Source: Bacillota bacterium (GTDB lineage: Bacteria; Bacillota; Clostridia; Acetivibrionales; DTU013). Taken from it: DNA of 29,528 nucleotides. The translations under genes and the position numbers were made by a program. This document shows, one piece after another, positions 15,121-22,505 of this stretch (the stretch's first letter is position 1; each line of letters begins with the position of its first letter). Where the stretch lies: assembly GCA_023399355.1 (NCBI GenBank), contig JAEWQC010000314.1, positions 1 through 29,528 on the forward strand. Direction: 5' to 3'. Below the pieces are notes generated by a model, which made no database searches, was not told the origin of the DNA, and saw nothing but the letters and a program-made list of their open reading frames with translations.

Positions 15121-15160
15121 AAAAAAGCGTATTGGATTAAAAGACCGATACGCTTTTTTA
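15121..15160 (+). terminator. Rho-independent terminator after the TPM gene
   Basis: GCGTATTGG (15127-15135) pairs with CCGATACGC (15145-15153) with one T-G wobble, flanked by A6 before and T6 after. The A/T flanks would let it work on both strands. Confidence 0.9.
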
Positions 15161-15172
15161 AGGCTATTTGTG

Positions 15173-15242
15173 AAGCAAATCCAGGCAAGCAAATCCAGGC
15201 AAGCAAATCCAAACAAGCAAATCCGAGCAAACAAATCCGGGA
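15173..15242. repeat. 14-bp tandem repeat, 5 units
   Basis: AAGCAAATCCAGGC (15173-15186) is repeated exactly at 15187-15200 and with a few changes at 15201-15214, 15215-15228 and 15229-15242; a partial sixth unit starts AAACAAAT. It lies between the TPM terminator and the SPFH promoter. Apparent ORFs across it are repeat artefacts. Confidence 0.9.
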
Positions 15243-15290
15243 AAACAAATGTTTTATTACAACTCTGCAACTTTTTCGACAGGAATACAG

Positions 15291-15296
15291 TATAAT
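15291..15296 (+). promoter_or_regulatory. Candidate -10 for the SPFH gene
   Basis: TATAAT at 15291-15296, about 50 bases before the SPFH start, followed by GTC and an AT-rich leader. The -35 at 17 bases is poor. Confidence 0.45.
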
Positions 15297-15346
15297 GTCT
15301 ATAACATAAAAAATATTAAAAATTGGGAAATGCGAGGTTATAATTG

Positions 15347-16339
15347 ATGGAAAATTTCACCGGCGGTACAAATCCAAATCCGAAAGTAGCTGGCAGGATG
15401 GTATCCAAGGTAGTGAAATGGGGCGCATTGGTGCTTGTTGCGGTAATAGTATTTACTTCGATCGTAGGTTCTGTGCCGGCAGGCTATGTCGGTGTTACAG
15501 TTACAATGGGTTCCGTATCACAGACGGTTCGCAGCGAAGGAATATACTTTAAGCTTCCTTTTGTACAGACGATCAGGATGATGGAAGCCAGGACGCAGAA
15601 GGTGGAGTGGAATAATGCGGCATCCCCGATAACCGCCGCCAGCAAGGATTTGCAGGATGTCTACATACAAGCGGTTGTAACGTTTCACATCTCGCAGGAC
15701 AAGGCACCTAAAGTATTTCAGACAATAGGCATGGACTATGCGGACAAAAAGGTTGTACCATTGACGCTTAATGCCATCAAGACGCATACAGGCAAATACA
15801 ATGTCGCAGAGATACTCAACAACCGGGAGAAGATTACAAACGATGTGAATAAGGATGTGGCGACCCTGCTGCTTGCGAATGATATTATCCTTGAAAATGT
15901 TTCACTGGTGAATATCGATTTCAGGAAAGAATACAAGGATGCCATTGAACAGAAGCAGATCGCAGAGAAACAGGTAGAGACTCAGCAGTATACATTAAAC
16001 AAGCAGGCGTTGGAAGCTCAGCAGCAGGTTAAAAAGGCCGAAGCGGATAAACAGGCGCAGATCCTCGCGGCAGAAGCGCAAAAGCAGGCGAAGATCCTTG
16101 AAGGTGAAGGAATAGAGGAATTCAACAAGAAAGTGACGCAGAGCATCACAAAGGACTTGCTTGACTACAAGGCTCTTCAGAACCAGGAGAAAGCGATTGA
16201 CAAATGGAGCGGGCAGTATCCAAGTGTCGTAGCCGGCGGTGAATCGGTTCCGCTGATACAGATGCCAAGTTCAGGCACAGGCGGTTCCGCAGCAGGCAGT
16301 GGAAACAACGACAGCAAGACTTCGTCTTCAGGTAATTAA
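15347..16339 (+). CDS. SPFH/prohibitin-family membrane protein
   Basis: A 330-residue protein. ATG at 15347 follows GCGAGG at good spacing; an in-frame TTG lies one codon earlier. One membrane anchor (WGALVLVAVIVFTSIVGSV, 25-43) is followed by an SPFH/Band 7 domain from VPAGYVGVTVTMGSV (43-57), including EGIYFKLPFVQTI (64-76), QDVYIQAVVTFHI and NDIILENVSLVNIDF. A charged Ala/Gln-rich coiled coil comes next (QKQIAEKQVETQQYTLNKQA, 202-221, to about 255), and then a Ser/Gly-rich disordered tail. This matches bacterial prohibitin/HflC-like scaffold proteins, which oligomerise on the membrane and often modulate FtsH-type proteases or membrane domains. It follows lemA and the TPM gene but has its own promoter region. 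Confidence 0.9.
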   Translation: MENFTGGTNPNPKVAGRMVSKVVKWGALVLVAVIVFTSIVGSVPAGYVGVTVTMGSVSQTVRSEGIYFKLPFVQTIRMMEARTQKVEWNNAASPITAASKDLQDVYIQAVVTFHISQDKAPKVFQTIGMDYADKKVVPLTLNAIKTHTGKYNVAEILNNREKITNDVNKDVATLLLANDIILENVSLVNIDFRKEYKDAIEQKQIAEKQVETQQYTLNKQALEAQQQVKKAEADKQAQILAAEAQKQAKILEGEGIEEFNKKVTQSITKDLLDYKALQNQEKAIDKWSGQYPSVVAGGESVPLIQMPSSGTGGSAAGSGNNDSKTSSSGN

Positions 16340-16399
16340 ACTGTATTGTACTAACTAGCTGCAGAAAATTTCATCGAATAAAAAGCCTACAATAATCAT

Positions 16400-16461
16400 A
16401 AGAATATCACTATTGACCGAATCGGTTTATAGTGATATTCTTGTTGTAGACCGAATCGGTC
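16400..16461 (+). promoter_or_regulatory. Promoter and two TetR operators embedded in a long inverted repeat
   Basis: TTGACC (16413-16418), 17 bases, TATTCT (16436-16441) forms a promoter for the tetR-ABC operon. Two copies of GACCGAATCGGT occur: 16415-16426 inside the spacer, and 16449-16461 (GACCGAATCGGTC, fully palindromic) just after the start site. The first is the loop of a perfect 14-bp inverted repeat, AAGAATATCACTAT (16400-16413) with ATAGTGATATTCTT (16429-16442), which could also act as a hairpin after the SPFH gene. Confidence 0.75.
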
Positions 16462-16485
16462 GATGATAAGCGAGAGGTGAATATT

Positions 16486-17100
16486 TTGGAAAAGTTTATA
16501 AATCTACCGGCAGAGAAACGGAATACGATCATTGATGCTGCGCTAGCAGCCTTTAGCGCAAATGGCTATAAAAAAACCTCCATAAGCGATATCGCTGCTG
16601 CTGCCGGAATTTCAAAAGCAATGGTTTTTCATTACTTCGGTACAAAAAAAGAATTATACCTTTACTTGATTAATTTGTGCTGTGATATTGCTATGACTGC
16701 ATTTAATGAAAAGTTTGACAACGCCGTTACCGATTTTTTTGACAGAATCAAGCTTGCGACGAGTATTAAAATTTCAGTTATAAAAATACACCCTGCTATT
16801 CTTTCCTTTATGGGCAGTATGTATTTTGAAAAAGATGATAAGGTGAAAGCGGATATACAGGCTATTGTGGCAAAGTATGAAGGCATAAGAGACCGCCTTG
16901 CTTTTGATGGCATGGATGCTTCGAAATTCAAAGACGGCATTGATCCAAAGCTTGTCATGAAAATACTGGTTTGGTTTACAGAAGGGTATGTCAGCAAATC
17001 GCCAATGAGTGCAGGACTTGATATTGAAGCTATCTGCAGGGAGTTTGATGAATGCATGAATTTGCTTAAAAATAATTTTTATAAAGAAGAGTATGTCTGA
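16486..17100 (+). CDS. TetR/AcrR family regulator of the downstream ABC transporter
   Basis: A 204-residue protein. TTG at 16486 is the likely start, 5 bases after GAGAGGTGA (16472-16480); an in-frame GTG at 16477 overlaps that ribosome site. The TetR domain reads KRNTIIDAALAAFSANGYKK (11-30) and TSISDIAAAAGISKAMVFHY (31-50), then FGTKKELYLYL. The C-terminal domain is helical and unspecific. It leads an operon with an ABC ATPase (27 bases on) and two permeases, and two copies of one palindrome overlap its promoter. Autorepression with induction by a transported compound is the simplest model. Confidence 0.9.
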   Translation: MEKFINLPAEKRNTIIDAALAAFSANGYKKTSISDIAAAAGISKAMVFHYFGTKKELYLYLINLCCDIAMTAFNEKFDNAVTDFFDRIKLATSIKISVIKIHPAILSFMGSMYFEKDDKVKADIQAIVAKYEGIRDRLAFDGMDASKFKDGIDPKLVMKILVWFTEGYVSKSPMSAGLDIEAICREFDECMNLLKNNFYKEEYV

Positions 17101-17127
17101 TGGATGAAATCATAGGAGGGTACAGTC

Positions 17128-18009
17128 ATGAGTGTCATTGAATTGAAGAATCTCACAAAACATTACGGCAAGGCAAGAGGCATCATCGACGTGAATTTGA
17201 ATGTCGAGCAAGGCGAGGTTTTCGGCTTTATCGGGCCGAACGGTGCGGGAAAATCGACCACCATCCGCGCGCTCCTGGGGCTCATCTATCCTACGAGCGG
17301 CAGTGCGGCCATCTTCGGCAAAAGCTGCACCGAGTACCCTGAGATCAGAAAAGAACTTGGATATCTGCCTTCGGAAGTGTTCTATTACGATAATATGAGA
17401 GTGATCGACCTGTTGAAATATTCCGCCGGTTTTTATAAAAAGGACTGCACAAAACGGATAAACGAACTTGCGGAAATAATGGATCTGGATCTGAAAAAGA
17501 AGATCGACGACCTTTCGTTTGGTAATAAGAAAAAGGTTGGCATTGTACAGGGACTGCTTCATGAGCCGAAACTGATTATACTCGATGAGCCGACCAGTGG
17601 TCTGGATCCGCTGATGCAGCAAAAATTCTTTGAACTGATCGGTCAGGAGAACCAAAAGGGCGCAACGGTATTCTTTTCTTCACACATACTCGGTGAAGTT
17701 CAGAAAATGTGCAGTAGAGTGGCCTTTATCAAAGAGGGCCGGATCATTAAACTTGAAAAGATGAGTACATTACAGGAGAACAACTACAAGAGGATCAGTG
17801 TCGAAGCAAAATCCGCGATCACCAAAGAGGCTTTTAATGTCAGCGGAGTGAGTGATTTCAATCTTAAAGGCAATACAGCCAGCTTTATATACAAGGGCAA
17901 TATCAACACCATGATGAAGAAGATTGTAGAAATCGAGCTTCGCAACCTCTCCATCGACGAGCCCGATTTGGAGGAAATCTTCATGCATTACTACGCAAAG
18001 GAGGATTGA
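17128..18009 (+). CDS. ABC transporter ATP-binding protein
   Basis: A 293-residue ATPase behind AGGAGGG at 7-base spacing. Walker A is GPNGAGKSTT (36-45), the signature motif is LSFGN (129-133, in place of LSGGQ), Walker B is LIILDEPTSGLDP (149-161) and the switch His is in FFSSHILGE (182-190). The C-terminal extension of about 75 residues is usual in DrrA/CcmA-type ATPases that work with ABC-2 permeases. It precedes two permease genes; the first begins 6 bases after this stop codon. Exporters of this type carry drugs, lipids or peptides; the substrate cannot be read from the sequence. Confidence 0.95.
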   Translation: MSVIELKNLTKHYGKARGIIDVNLNVEQGEVFGFIGPNGAGKSTTIRALLGLIYPTSGSAAIFGKSCTEYPEIRKELGYLPSEVFYYDNMRVIDLLKYSAGFYKKDCTKRINELAEIMDLDLKKKIDDLSFGNKKKVGIVQGLLHEPKLIILDEPTSGLDPLMQQKFFELIGQENQKGATVFFSSHILGEVQKMCSRVAFIKEGRIIKLEKMSTLQENNYKRISVEAKSAITKEAFNVSGVSDFNLKGNTASFIYKGNINTMMKKIVEIELRNLSIDEPDLEEIFMHYYAKED

Positions 18010-18014
18010 ACGGT

Positions 18015-18818
18015 ATGAATATGTATCTGCATGAGCTGAAGTCCATGCGAAAATCAGCGATCCTATGGGCATGTTCCATCATCGCTCTGGCCGCGATCTT
18101 TTTGTCCGTCTATCCCAGCATGGTAAGGGATGCCGAGGATTTCAAAAAGCTGCTCGGAGGCTACCCGGCTGCTGTGAGGGCGATGCTGGGCATCAATCTG
18201 GACTATATTACTTCAATCCTGGGATTTTATTCGATGATATTTTCCTTTATAGTGCTTTGTGGAGCCATCCAGGCCATGATTTACGGTGCATCCATCCTGT
18301 CAAAGGAATCGCGTGAAAGAACGGCGGATTTTCTCCTGGTCAAACCTGTCTCCCGCTCTGCTATTGTCAGTGCAAAACTTTCGGCAGCTTTTACCATGAT
18401 CCTTGTCACTGATATCATCTTTTATGCCGCATTAATCATTATGGTCAATCTTGTGAAACCGGCGGATTATGACGGAAACCTGTTTTTCATGATTAACCTT
18501 ACATTGCTTTTTACCCAGTTTATTTTTATGGCGATCGGTGTTGTGGCTTCCGTATTCTTTAACAAGCTGAAATCCGTGCTTCCGATTTCACTTGGTGTCG
18601 TTTTCGGATTTTACATGATCGGTGCGCTGATTGCCACAGGTAAAAGTGATGATGCAGCCCGTTTCATTTCCCCTTTTAAATACTTTGATATCCCCTATAT
18701 CATTAAGAACGCAAGCTATGAACCTGCATACATGATTGCCGGTGCGATAATTACCGTTGCTGCAATTGCGGCAAGCTATATCATTTATATCAGGAAGGAT
18801 ATCCATGCGGTGAGCTGA
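18015..18818 (+). CDS. ABC-2 type permease, first
   Basis: A 267-residue membrane protein. ATG at 18015 follows AAAGGAGG at about 10 bases; an in-frame TTG at 18006 is too close to that site, and a further ATG stands at 18021. About six membrane segments are visible, such as SAILWACSIIALAAIFLSVY near the N-terminus and PISLGVVFGFYMIGALIATG. The conserved segment SKESRERTADFLLVKPVSRS (about 98-117) lies between segments, as in NosY/ABC-2 permeases. It resembles the next gene, with which it would form a heterodimeric channel powered by the ATPase upstream. Confidence 0.9.
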   Translation: MNMYLHELKSMRKSAILWACSIIALAAIFLSVYPSMVRDAEDFKKLLGGYPAAVRAMLGINLDYITSILGFYSMIFSFIVLCGAIQAMIYGASILSKESRERTADFLLVKPVSRSAIVSAKLSAAFTMILVTDIIFYAALIIMVNLVKPADYDGNLFFMINLTLLFTQFIFMAIGVVASVFFNKLKSVLPISLGVVFGFYMIGALIATGKSDDAARFISPFKYFDIPYIIKNASYEPAYMIAGAIITVAAIAASYIIYIRKDIHAVS

Positions 18819-18830
18819 GGAGGGTGCATT

Positions 18831-19625
18831 ATGAATATGTTTCTTAGAGAATTGAAAGCGAACAGGAAAGCATTGATTATTTGGAGTACCTGCATGGCAT
18901 TGCTGGTCCTGAGCGGTATGGGCAAATATACGGCGTATTCCGCCGGTGGCGCCAGTAGTGATATTTTTAATAAAATGCCATATTCGGTGAAGGCATTACT
19001 TGGATTTGGTTCATTTGATGTCACGACCATGAGCGGTTATTTTGCGATGCTGTTTCTTTATCTGGAACTTGCAGCAGCGATTCATGCCGTACTGCTGGGC
19101 AGCGGCATTATTGCGAAAGAAGAACGTGACAAGACTACCGAGTTCCTGATGGTCAAGCCGGTGTCCCGGATCGCTATCCTCGCTTCAAAGTTTTTGGCCG
19201 CATTTTTGAATATAGCGGTCATGAACATCGTTTCACTATTATCTTCAATCGTTATGGTTTCCGCATATAATAAGGGGAAGGACATAACCGCTGAAATAGG
19301 GATGTTTTTTATAAGCATGTTTATTGTCCAGCTGGTTTTCCTGGCGGCCGGCGCGGCAGTGGCGGCATGCATCAGAAATCCGAAAGCCTCCGGTTCTCTT
19401 TCTGTCGGAATACTTCTGGCTTCATTCATGATATCCAAGGTAACGGATTTGTATGACAAACTGAATGTCCTGAATCTGCTGGTACCTTTCAAATATTTCA
19501 GTTATAAGGATATTGTGGAAGGCAAAGGCCTCAATTTTATGATTGCCCTGCTCTCAGTGCTGCTTGCTGCCGCCCTGCTCATTTCAACCTGCTTCTTTTA
19601 CCGGAAGAGGGATCTGACAGTTTGA
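18831..19625 (+). CDS. ABC-2 type permease, second
   Basis: A 264-residue paralogue of the preceding permease, starting 12 bases after it behind GAGGAGGG. It shares the opening MNMFLRELKANRKALIIWST and the loop KEERDKTTEFLMVKPVSRIA (about 96-115). Six membrane segments are predicted, the last ending with the basic tail YRKRDLTV. It is the last gene of the tetR-ABC operon; a weak terminator-like hairpin follows. Confidence 0.9.
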   Translation: MNMFLRELKANRKALIIWSTCMALLVLSGMGKYTAYSAGGASSDIFNKMPYSVKALLGFGSFDVTTMSGYFAMLFLYLELAAAIHAVLLGSGIIAKEERDKTTEFLMVKPVSRIAILASKFLAAFLNIAVMNIVSLLSSIVMVSAYNKGKDITAEIGMFFISMFIVQLVFLAAGAAVAACIRNPKASGSLSVGILLASFMISKVTDLYDKLNVLNLLVPFKYFSYKDIVEGKGLNFMIALLSVLLAAALLISTCFFYRKRDLTV

Positions 19626-19654
19626 TATTGAAGGGGCAGCTTGGCTATATATCT

Positions 19655-19671
19655 GGCAGCATGCCTTTTTT
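19655..19671 (+). terminator. Weak rho-independent terminator after ABC operon
   Basis: GGCA-GCA-TGCC (19655-19665) followed by T6. The stem has only four pairs, so efficiency is doubtful. Confidence 0.35.
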
Positions 19672-19749
19672 ATATAGTAAATGTATGGTAAGATCATTAC
19701 AGGGATGGTTGAAGTTTCTGAGCTAAATTGCGTCTTAACGGAGGGCTTT

Positions 19750-20724
19750 ATGTTTGATGTGACTGCACTGGGAGAACTGCTGATTGATTTTACTCCCCAC
19801 GGCATCTCTGACAATGGGAATCCCATTTATGAGAGAAACCCCGGAGGAGCACCGGCAAATGTTTTGGCGGCATTGACGAAGCTGGGGGCCAGGACTGCTT
19901 TTATAGGGAAAGTCGGGTATGATCAGTTCGGCAGTTTCCTGAGAGAGTATCTGGTTGAGAATCAAATTGATGTGACAGGCCTGAAGACATGTGATACGGT
20001 AAACACAACACTGGCGTTCGTACACCTGAACCATGCAGGTGACAGATCCTTCAGCTTTTACCGCAACCCGGGTGCGGATATGATGCTTGATAAAAATGAT
20101 ATCCCTGTCAACGTGATTGCCGGATCAAAAATATTTCACTTCGGTTCCATTTCAATGACGGATGAGCCGTCCAGAAGTGCGACCATCAGAGCACTGAACA
20201 TAGCCAGGGAACATGATTTGATTATCAGCTATGACCCGAATCTGAGGCCTCCGCTGTGGAAATCGCTTTCCGATGCCGAGCGCGGGATCCGAATCGGCCT
20301 GGAATATGCCGATGTTCTTAAAATTTCCGAAGAGGAGCTTGAATTTATTACTAAAGAAAGCAATCTCGAAAGAGGAACCAAAATCCTAGATAATATGGGA
20401 ATCGGAATGATTTTTGTAACGCTTGGATCAAAAGGAACGTTCTACAGGCATCACGCAGATATTGGAAAACTGAATACTTATGCGGTGAAGGTTGTTGATA
20501 CGACCGGTGCCGGAGATGTTTTCCTTGGAGGGCTTCTTTACAAGCTGAAGGATATAAGCCGCAGAGATCTCGAATCTCTGAAGAAGGATGAAATAGAAAA
20601 TATGGTAGATTTCGCAAATGCAATGGGTGCACTGACGACGTTGAAAATGGGAGCGATCCCGGCTGTTCCTGACATGGAAGACGTTATCAACTGTATGAAA
20701 AATACGCCGAAGCTGATTCTCTAG
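19750..20724 (+). CDS. PfkB-family carbohydrate kinase, probably fructokinase
   Basis: A 324-residue kinase. ATG at 19750 follows GGAGGG at 4 bases; the frame opens upstream at 19681, but only this start fits the family N-terminus FDVTALGELLIDFTP. The ribokinase fold is clear: substrate glycines NPGGAPANVLAALTKLGA (30-47), FIGKVGYDQFG (51-61), and DPNLRPPLW (162-170), which is characteristic of fructokinases. The ATP/anion-hole signature is VVDTTGAGDVFLGGLLYKL (248-266), in which Asp256 would be the catalytic base. It phosphorylates a sugar, most likely fructose to fructose-6-phosphate, feeding glycolysis. It is transcribed alone, between the ABC operon and a bidirectional hairpin shared with the opposite-strand gene. 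Confidence 0.9.
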   Translation: MFDVTALGELLIDFTPHGISDNGNPIYERNPGGAPANVLAALTKLGARTAFIGKVGYDQFGSFLREYLVENQIDVTGLKTCDTVNTTLAFVHLNHAGDRSFSFYRNPGADMMLDKNDIPVNVIAGSKIFHFGSISMTDEPSRSATIRALNIAREHDLIISYDPNLRPPLWKSLSDAERGIRIGLEYADVLKISEEELEFITKESNLERGTKILDNMGIGMIFVTLGSKGTFYRHHADIGKLNTYAVKVVDTTGAGDVFLGGLLYKLKDISRRDLESLKKDEIENMVDFANAMGALTTLKMGAIPAVPDMEDVINCMKNTPKLIL

Positions 20725-20828
20725 CAGGAAGAGTTGAACCTCAGACAGTAAATCGAGGATCATTTAAAGGCACCGGGATACCTTCTTATCATGGACGGAG
20801 TCCGGAGCCGATCTGGCAGGCGACAGAC

Positions 20829-20904
20829 AAAATAAGCACTCTGAGGAGGGGGCTGGTCGCTGACGGGGTCAGCTGCTCGCCCATGCAACCTGAATGCTTA
20901 TTTT
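20829..20904. terminator. Structured element between convergent genes, possible bidirectional terminator
   Basis: The outer stem AAAATAAGCA (20829-20838) pairs perfectly with TGCTTATTTT (20895-20904). Inside, GGGC (20850-20853) pairs with GCCC (20879-20882), and GCTGAC-GGG-GTCAGC (20859-20873) is a perfect hairpin. It lies between the sugar-kinase gene (+) and the 112-residue gene (-) and ends in T-rich sequence on both strands. The elaborate inner structure is more than a terminator needs, so a small RNA or repeat element is possible. Confidence 0.55.
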
Positions 20905-20921
20905 ATGTGAAGAATTTATGA

Positions 20922-21260
20922 TCACGCGTTGCAGACAAACTTTACAGTATCCCTGCTGCACAATTTATCAAGGGAAGGGTTATTTTCCAGATATTCAACA
21001 TTCATGAGTGTATAGCCTGCTGTAATATAACCTTCCCAGGAATGAAGAACCTCCTTTACCGCTTTATCGTTTGCTTTTATAAATTTCTTGAGATCCTTCA
21101 GCGTGCTGACTTTGGAATTCAGACCGCCCAACAGCTTCAAATAAATTGCATTGTCAAACGGTAACTTGATAGTACCCTCCTTCATTGATTTCAAGGTCGC
21201 TTCATAGTCCTTTACGGCAATAATGTATCTGGATGGTTGTGTTTTCTTTTTCCCGAACAT
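20922..21260 (-). CDS. Hypothetical protein, 112 residues
   Basis: Not recognised. The ATG at 21260 follows AGAGGAGATG, so the longer frame reaching 21365 is not used. The product begins MFGKKKTQPSRYIIAVKDYE, is basic and soluble, and reads as mixed helices and strands: ATLKSMKEGTIKLPFDNAIY, LKDLKKFIKANDKAVKEVLH, GYITAGYTLMNVEYLENNPS. There is one cysteine pair near the end (CSRDTVKFVC). It lies 153 bases downstream of the HD-GYP gene on the same strand. A possible own promoter is TTGCAT, 17 bases, CATATT in the gap. Confidence 0.65.
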   Translation of the reverse strand: MFGKKKTQPSRYIIAVKDYEATLKSMKEGTIKLPFDNAIYLKLLGGLNSKVSTLKDLKKFIKANDKAVKEVLHSWEGYITAGYTLMNVEYLENNPSLDKLCSRDTVKFVCNA

Positions 21261-21413
21261 TTTGACATCTCCTCTTAGATTTATTCTTGGAGCATTTGAT
21301 GGTGTTGTGAAATGAAGCATAGAAGTGCATACACTTAATATGTGCTTTTTATTCGCAATATGCAACCTTTATTTGAAGATCGAAGAGAAAGTTTATGGAA
21401 ACTTATTTCATTA

Positions 21414-22505
21414 TTAAAATATCTGGTTCCAGATGGAAAGAAACTCGTCGCTTGATTTTTTAAATGCATCCGTGATGACTGGGTCAAACTGTGTCCCGCT
21501 GCCGGCAATAATGATCCGGCAGCTTTCCTCGTGCGATAGAGAGGGCTTGTAGCATCTCCTGGACCGCAAGGCGTCATAAACATCGACAATAGCCATTATC
21601 CGCGCGGACAGGGGGATGTTATAGCCTTTCAGTCCTTTGGAATAGCCGCTTCCATCCCACTTCTCATGGTGGCTTCTTGCGATGTCTATGCCCATCTTTA
21701 CGAACGGATTGTTCGGGTACTTTGTGAAAACTTCCTCCAACGTCCTGGCGCCAAGTTCTGCATGGGTTTTCATGGTTTCAAACTCATCGGGCAGGAGTCT
21801 GGCCGGCTTGAGCATGATTGCGTCGGGAATGCCCACCTTTCCGATATCGTGAAGCGGGCTTGCGTGGAATATATTGGTCATGAACGTGTGATTAAGTTCA
21901 TTGAGGTATTTTCCGTCTTTTTGAAGTTGGGTCGCAAGGAGTCTGCAAAAAAACTGCACTCTTTCCAGATGTCTGCCGGTATCGGAATCGCGTGATTCTG
22001 CAAGACGGGCCAAAGCAAAAATGGTAGCCATCTGTGAGTCCCATAGCTCCTGGATTTGATCATTCACCAAACTTTGAAGGTTTTGATTCTGCTCCTCCAG
22101 TTGTTTCTGCAGCCGCCTTAATTTCAAATGGGTTGAGATTCTTGCCTGAACCTCTTCAAGGTTGAAGGGCTTGGAAATATAATCGACGCCTCCTGCGTTA
22201 AAGGCTTCAATTTTTTCTTCGGTTTGGGTAAGGGCACTGATGAATATTACCGGAATTTCTCTTAGCTTTGGATTTGATTTTATCTGCTGACACAATTCAT
22301 ATCCATTCATATCAGGCATCATAATATCCAGCAGAAAGAGGTCGGGAGCCTCTTTTTCCGCCGCCAGCAAAGCAAGTCGTCCATTGGGCACGGGCCGTAC
22401 TTTGTAACCCTGTGTACGCAGTATGCTGGCCAGGATCTGAAGATTGGCAGCGGTGTCATCCACAATCATAATGTTGACTTTGGCGGAGGAAGGAACGTTC
22501 GACAT
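21414..22505 (-). CDS. Response regulator with HD-GYP domain, cyclic di-GMP phosphodiesterase
   Basis: A 363-residue two-domain protein. The receiver domain (about 10-130) has NIMIVDDTAANLQIL, the phosphoacceptor Asp60 in LFLLDIMMPDMNGYELC and Lys112 in YISKPF. A coiled linker (about 130-160) leads to the HD-GYP domain: GRHLERV (177-183), the metal-binding HD in SPLHDIGKVGIPD (216-228), the paired histidines in RSHHEKWDGSGYSKGL (277-292), and MAIVDVYDAL. The GYP triplet reads GYS. HD-GYP enzymes hydrolyse cyclic di-GMP to pGpG or GMP. The start codon overlaps the kinase stop by one base (TAATG), so the kinase upstream is its probable phosphodonor. Confidence 0.93.
   Translation of the reverse strand: MSNVPSSAKVNIMIVDDTAANLQILASILRTQGYKVRPVPNGRLALLAAEKEAPDLFLLDIMMPDMNGYELCQQIKSNPKLREIPVIFISALTQTEEKIEAFNAGGVDYISKPFNLEEVQARISTHLKLRRLQKQLEEQNQNLQSLVNDQIQELWDSQMATIFALARLAESRDSDTGRHLERVQFFCRLLATQLQKDGKYLNELNHTFMTNIFHASPLHDIGKVGIPDAIMLKPARLLPDEFETMKTHAELGARTLEEVFTKYPNNPFVKMGIDIARSHHEKWDGSGYSKGLKGYNIPLSARIMAIVDVYDALRSRRCYKPSLSHEESCRIIIAGSGTQFDPVITDAFKKSSDEFLSIWNQIF

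Noticed and set aside
15173..15242. CRISPR array
   Set aside because: Units are 14 bp and directly abutting, with no spacers and no cas genes; it is a minisatellite.
14935..15309. Open frames on both strands over the Gly-rich tail and 14-bp repeats
   Set aside because: They arise from low-complexity coding sequence and repeats, have biased composition and no ribosome sites.
21261..21365. Longer N-terminus for the 112-residue protein
   Set aside because: The extension contains the ribosome site of the internal ATG and reads as untranslated leader.
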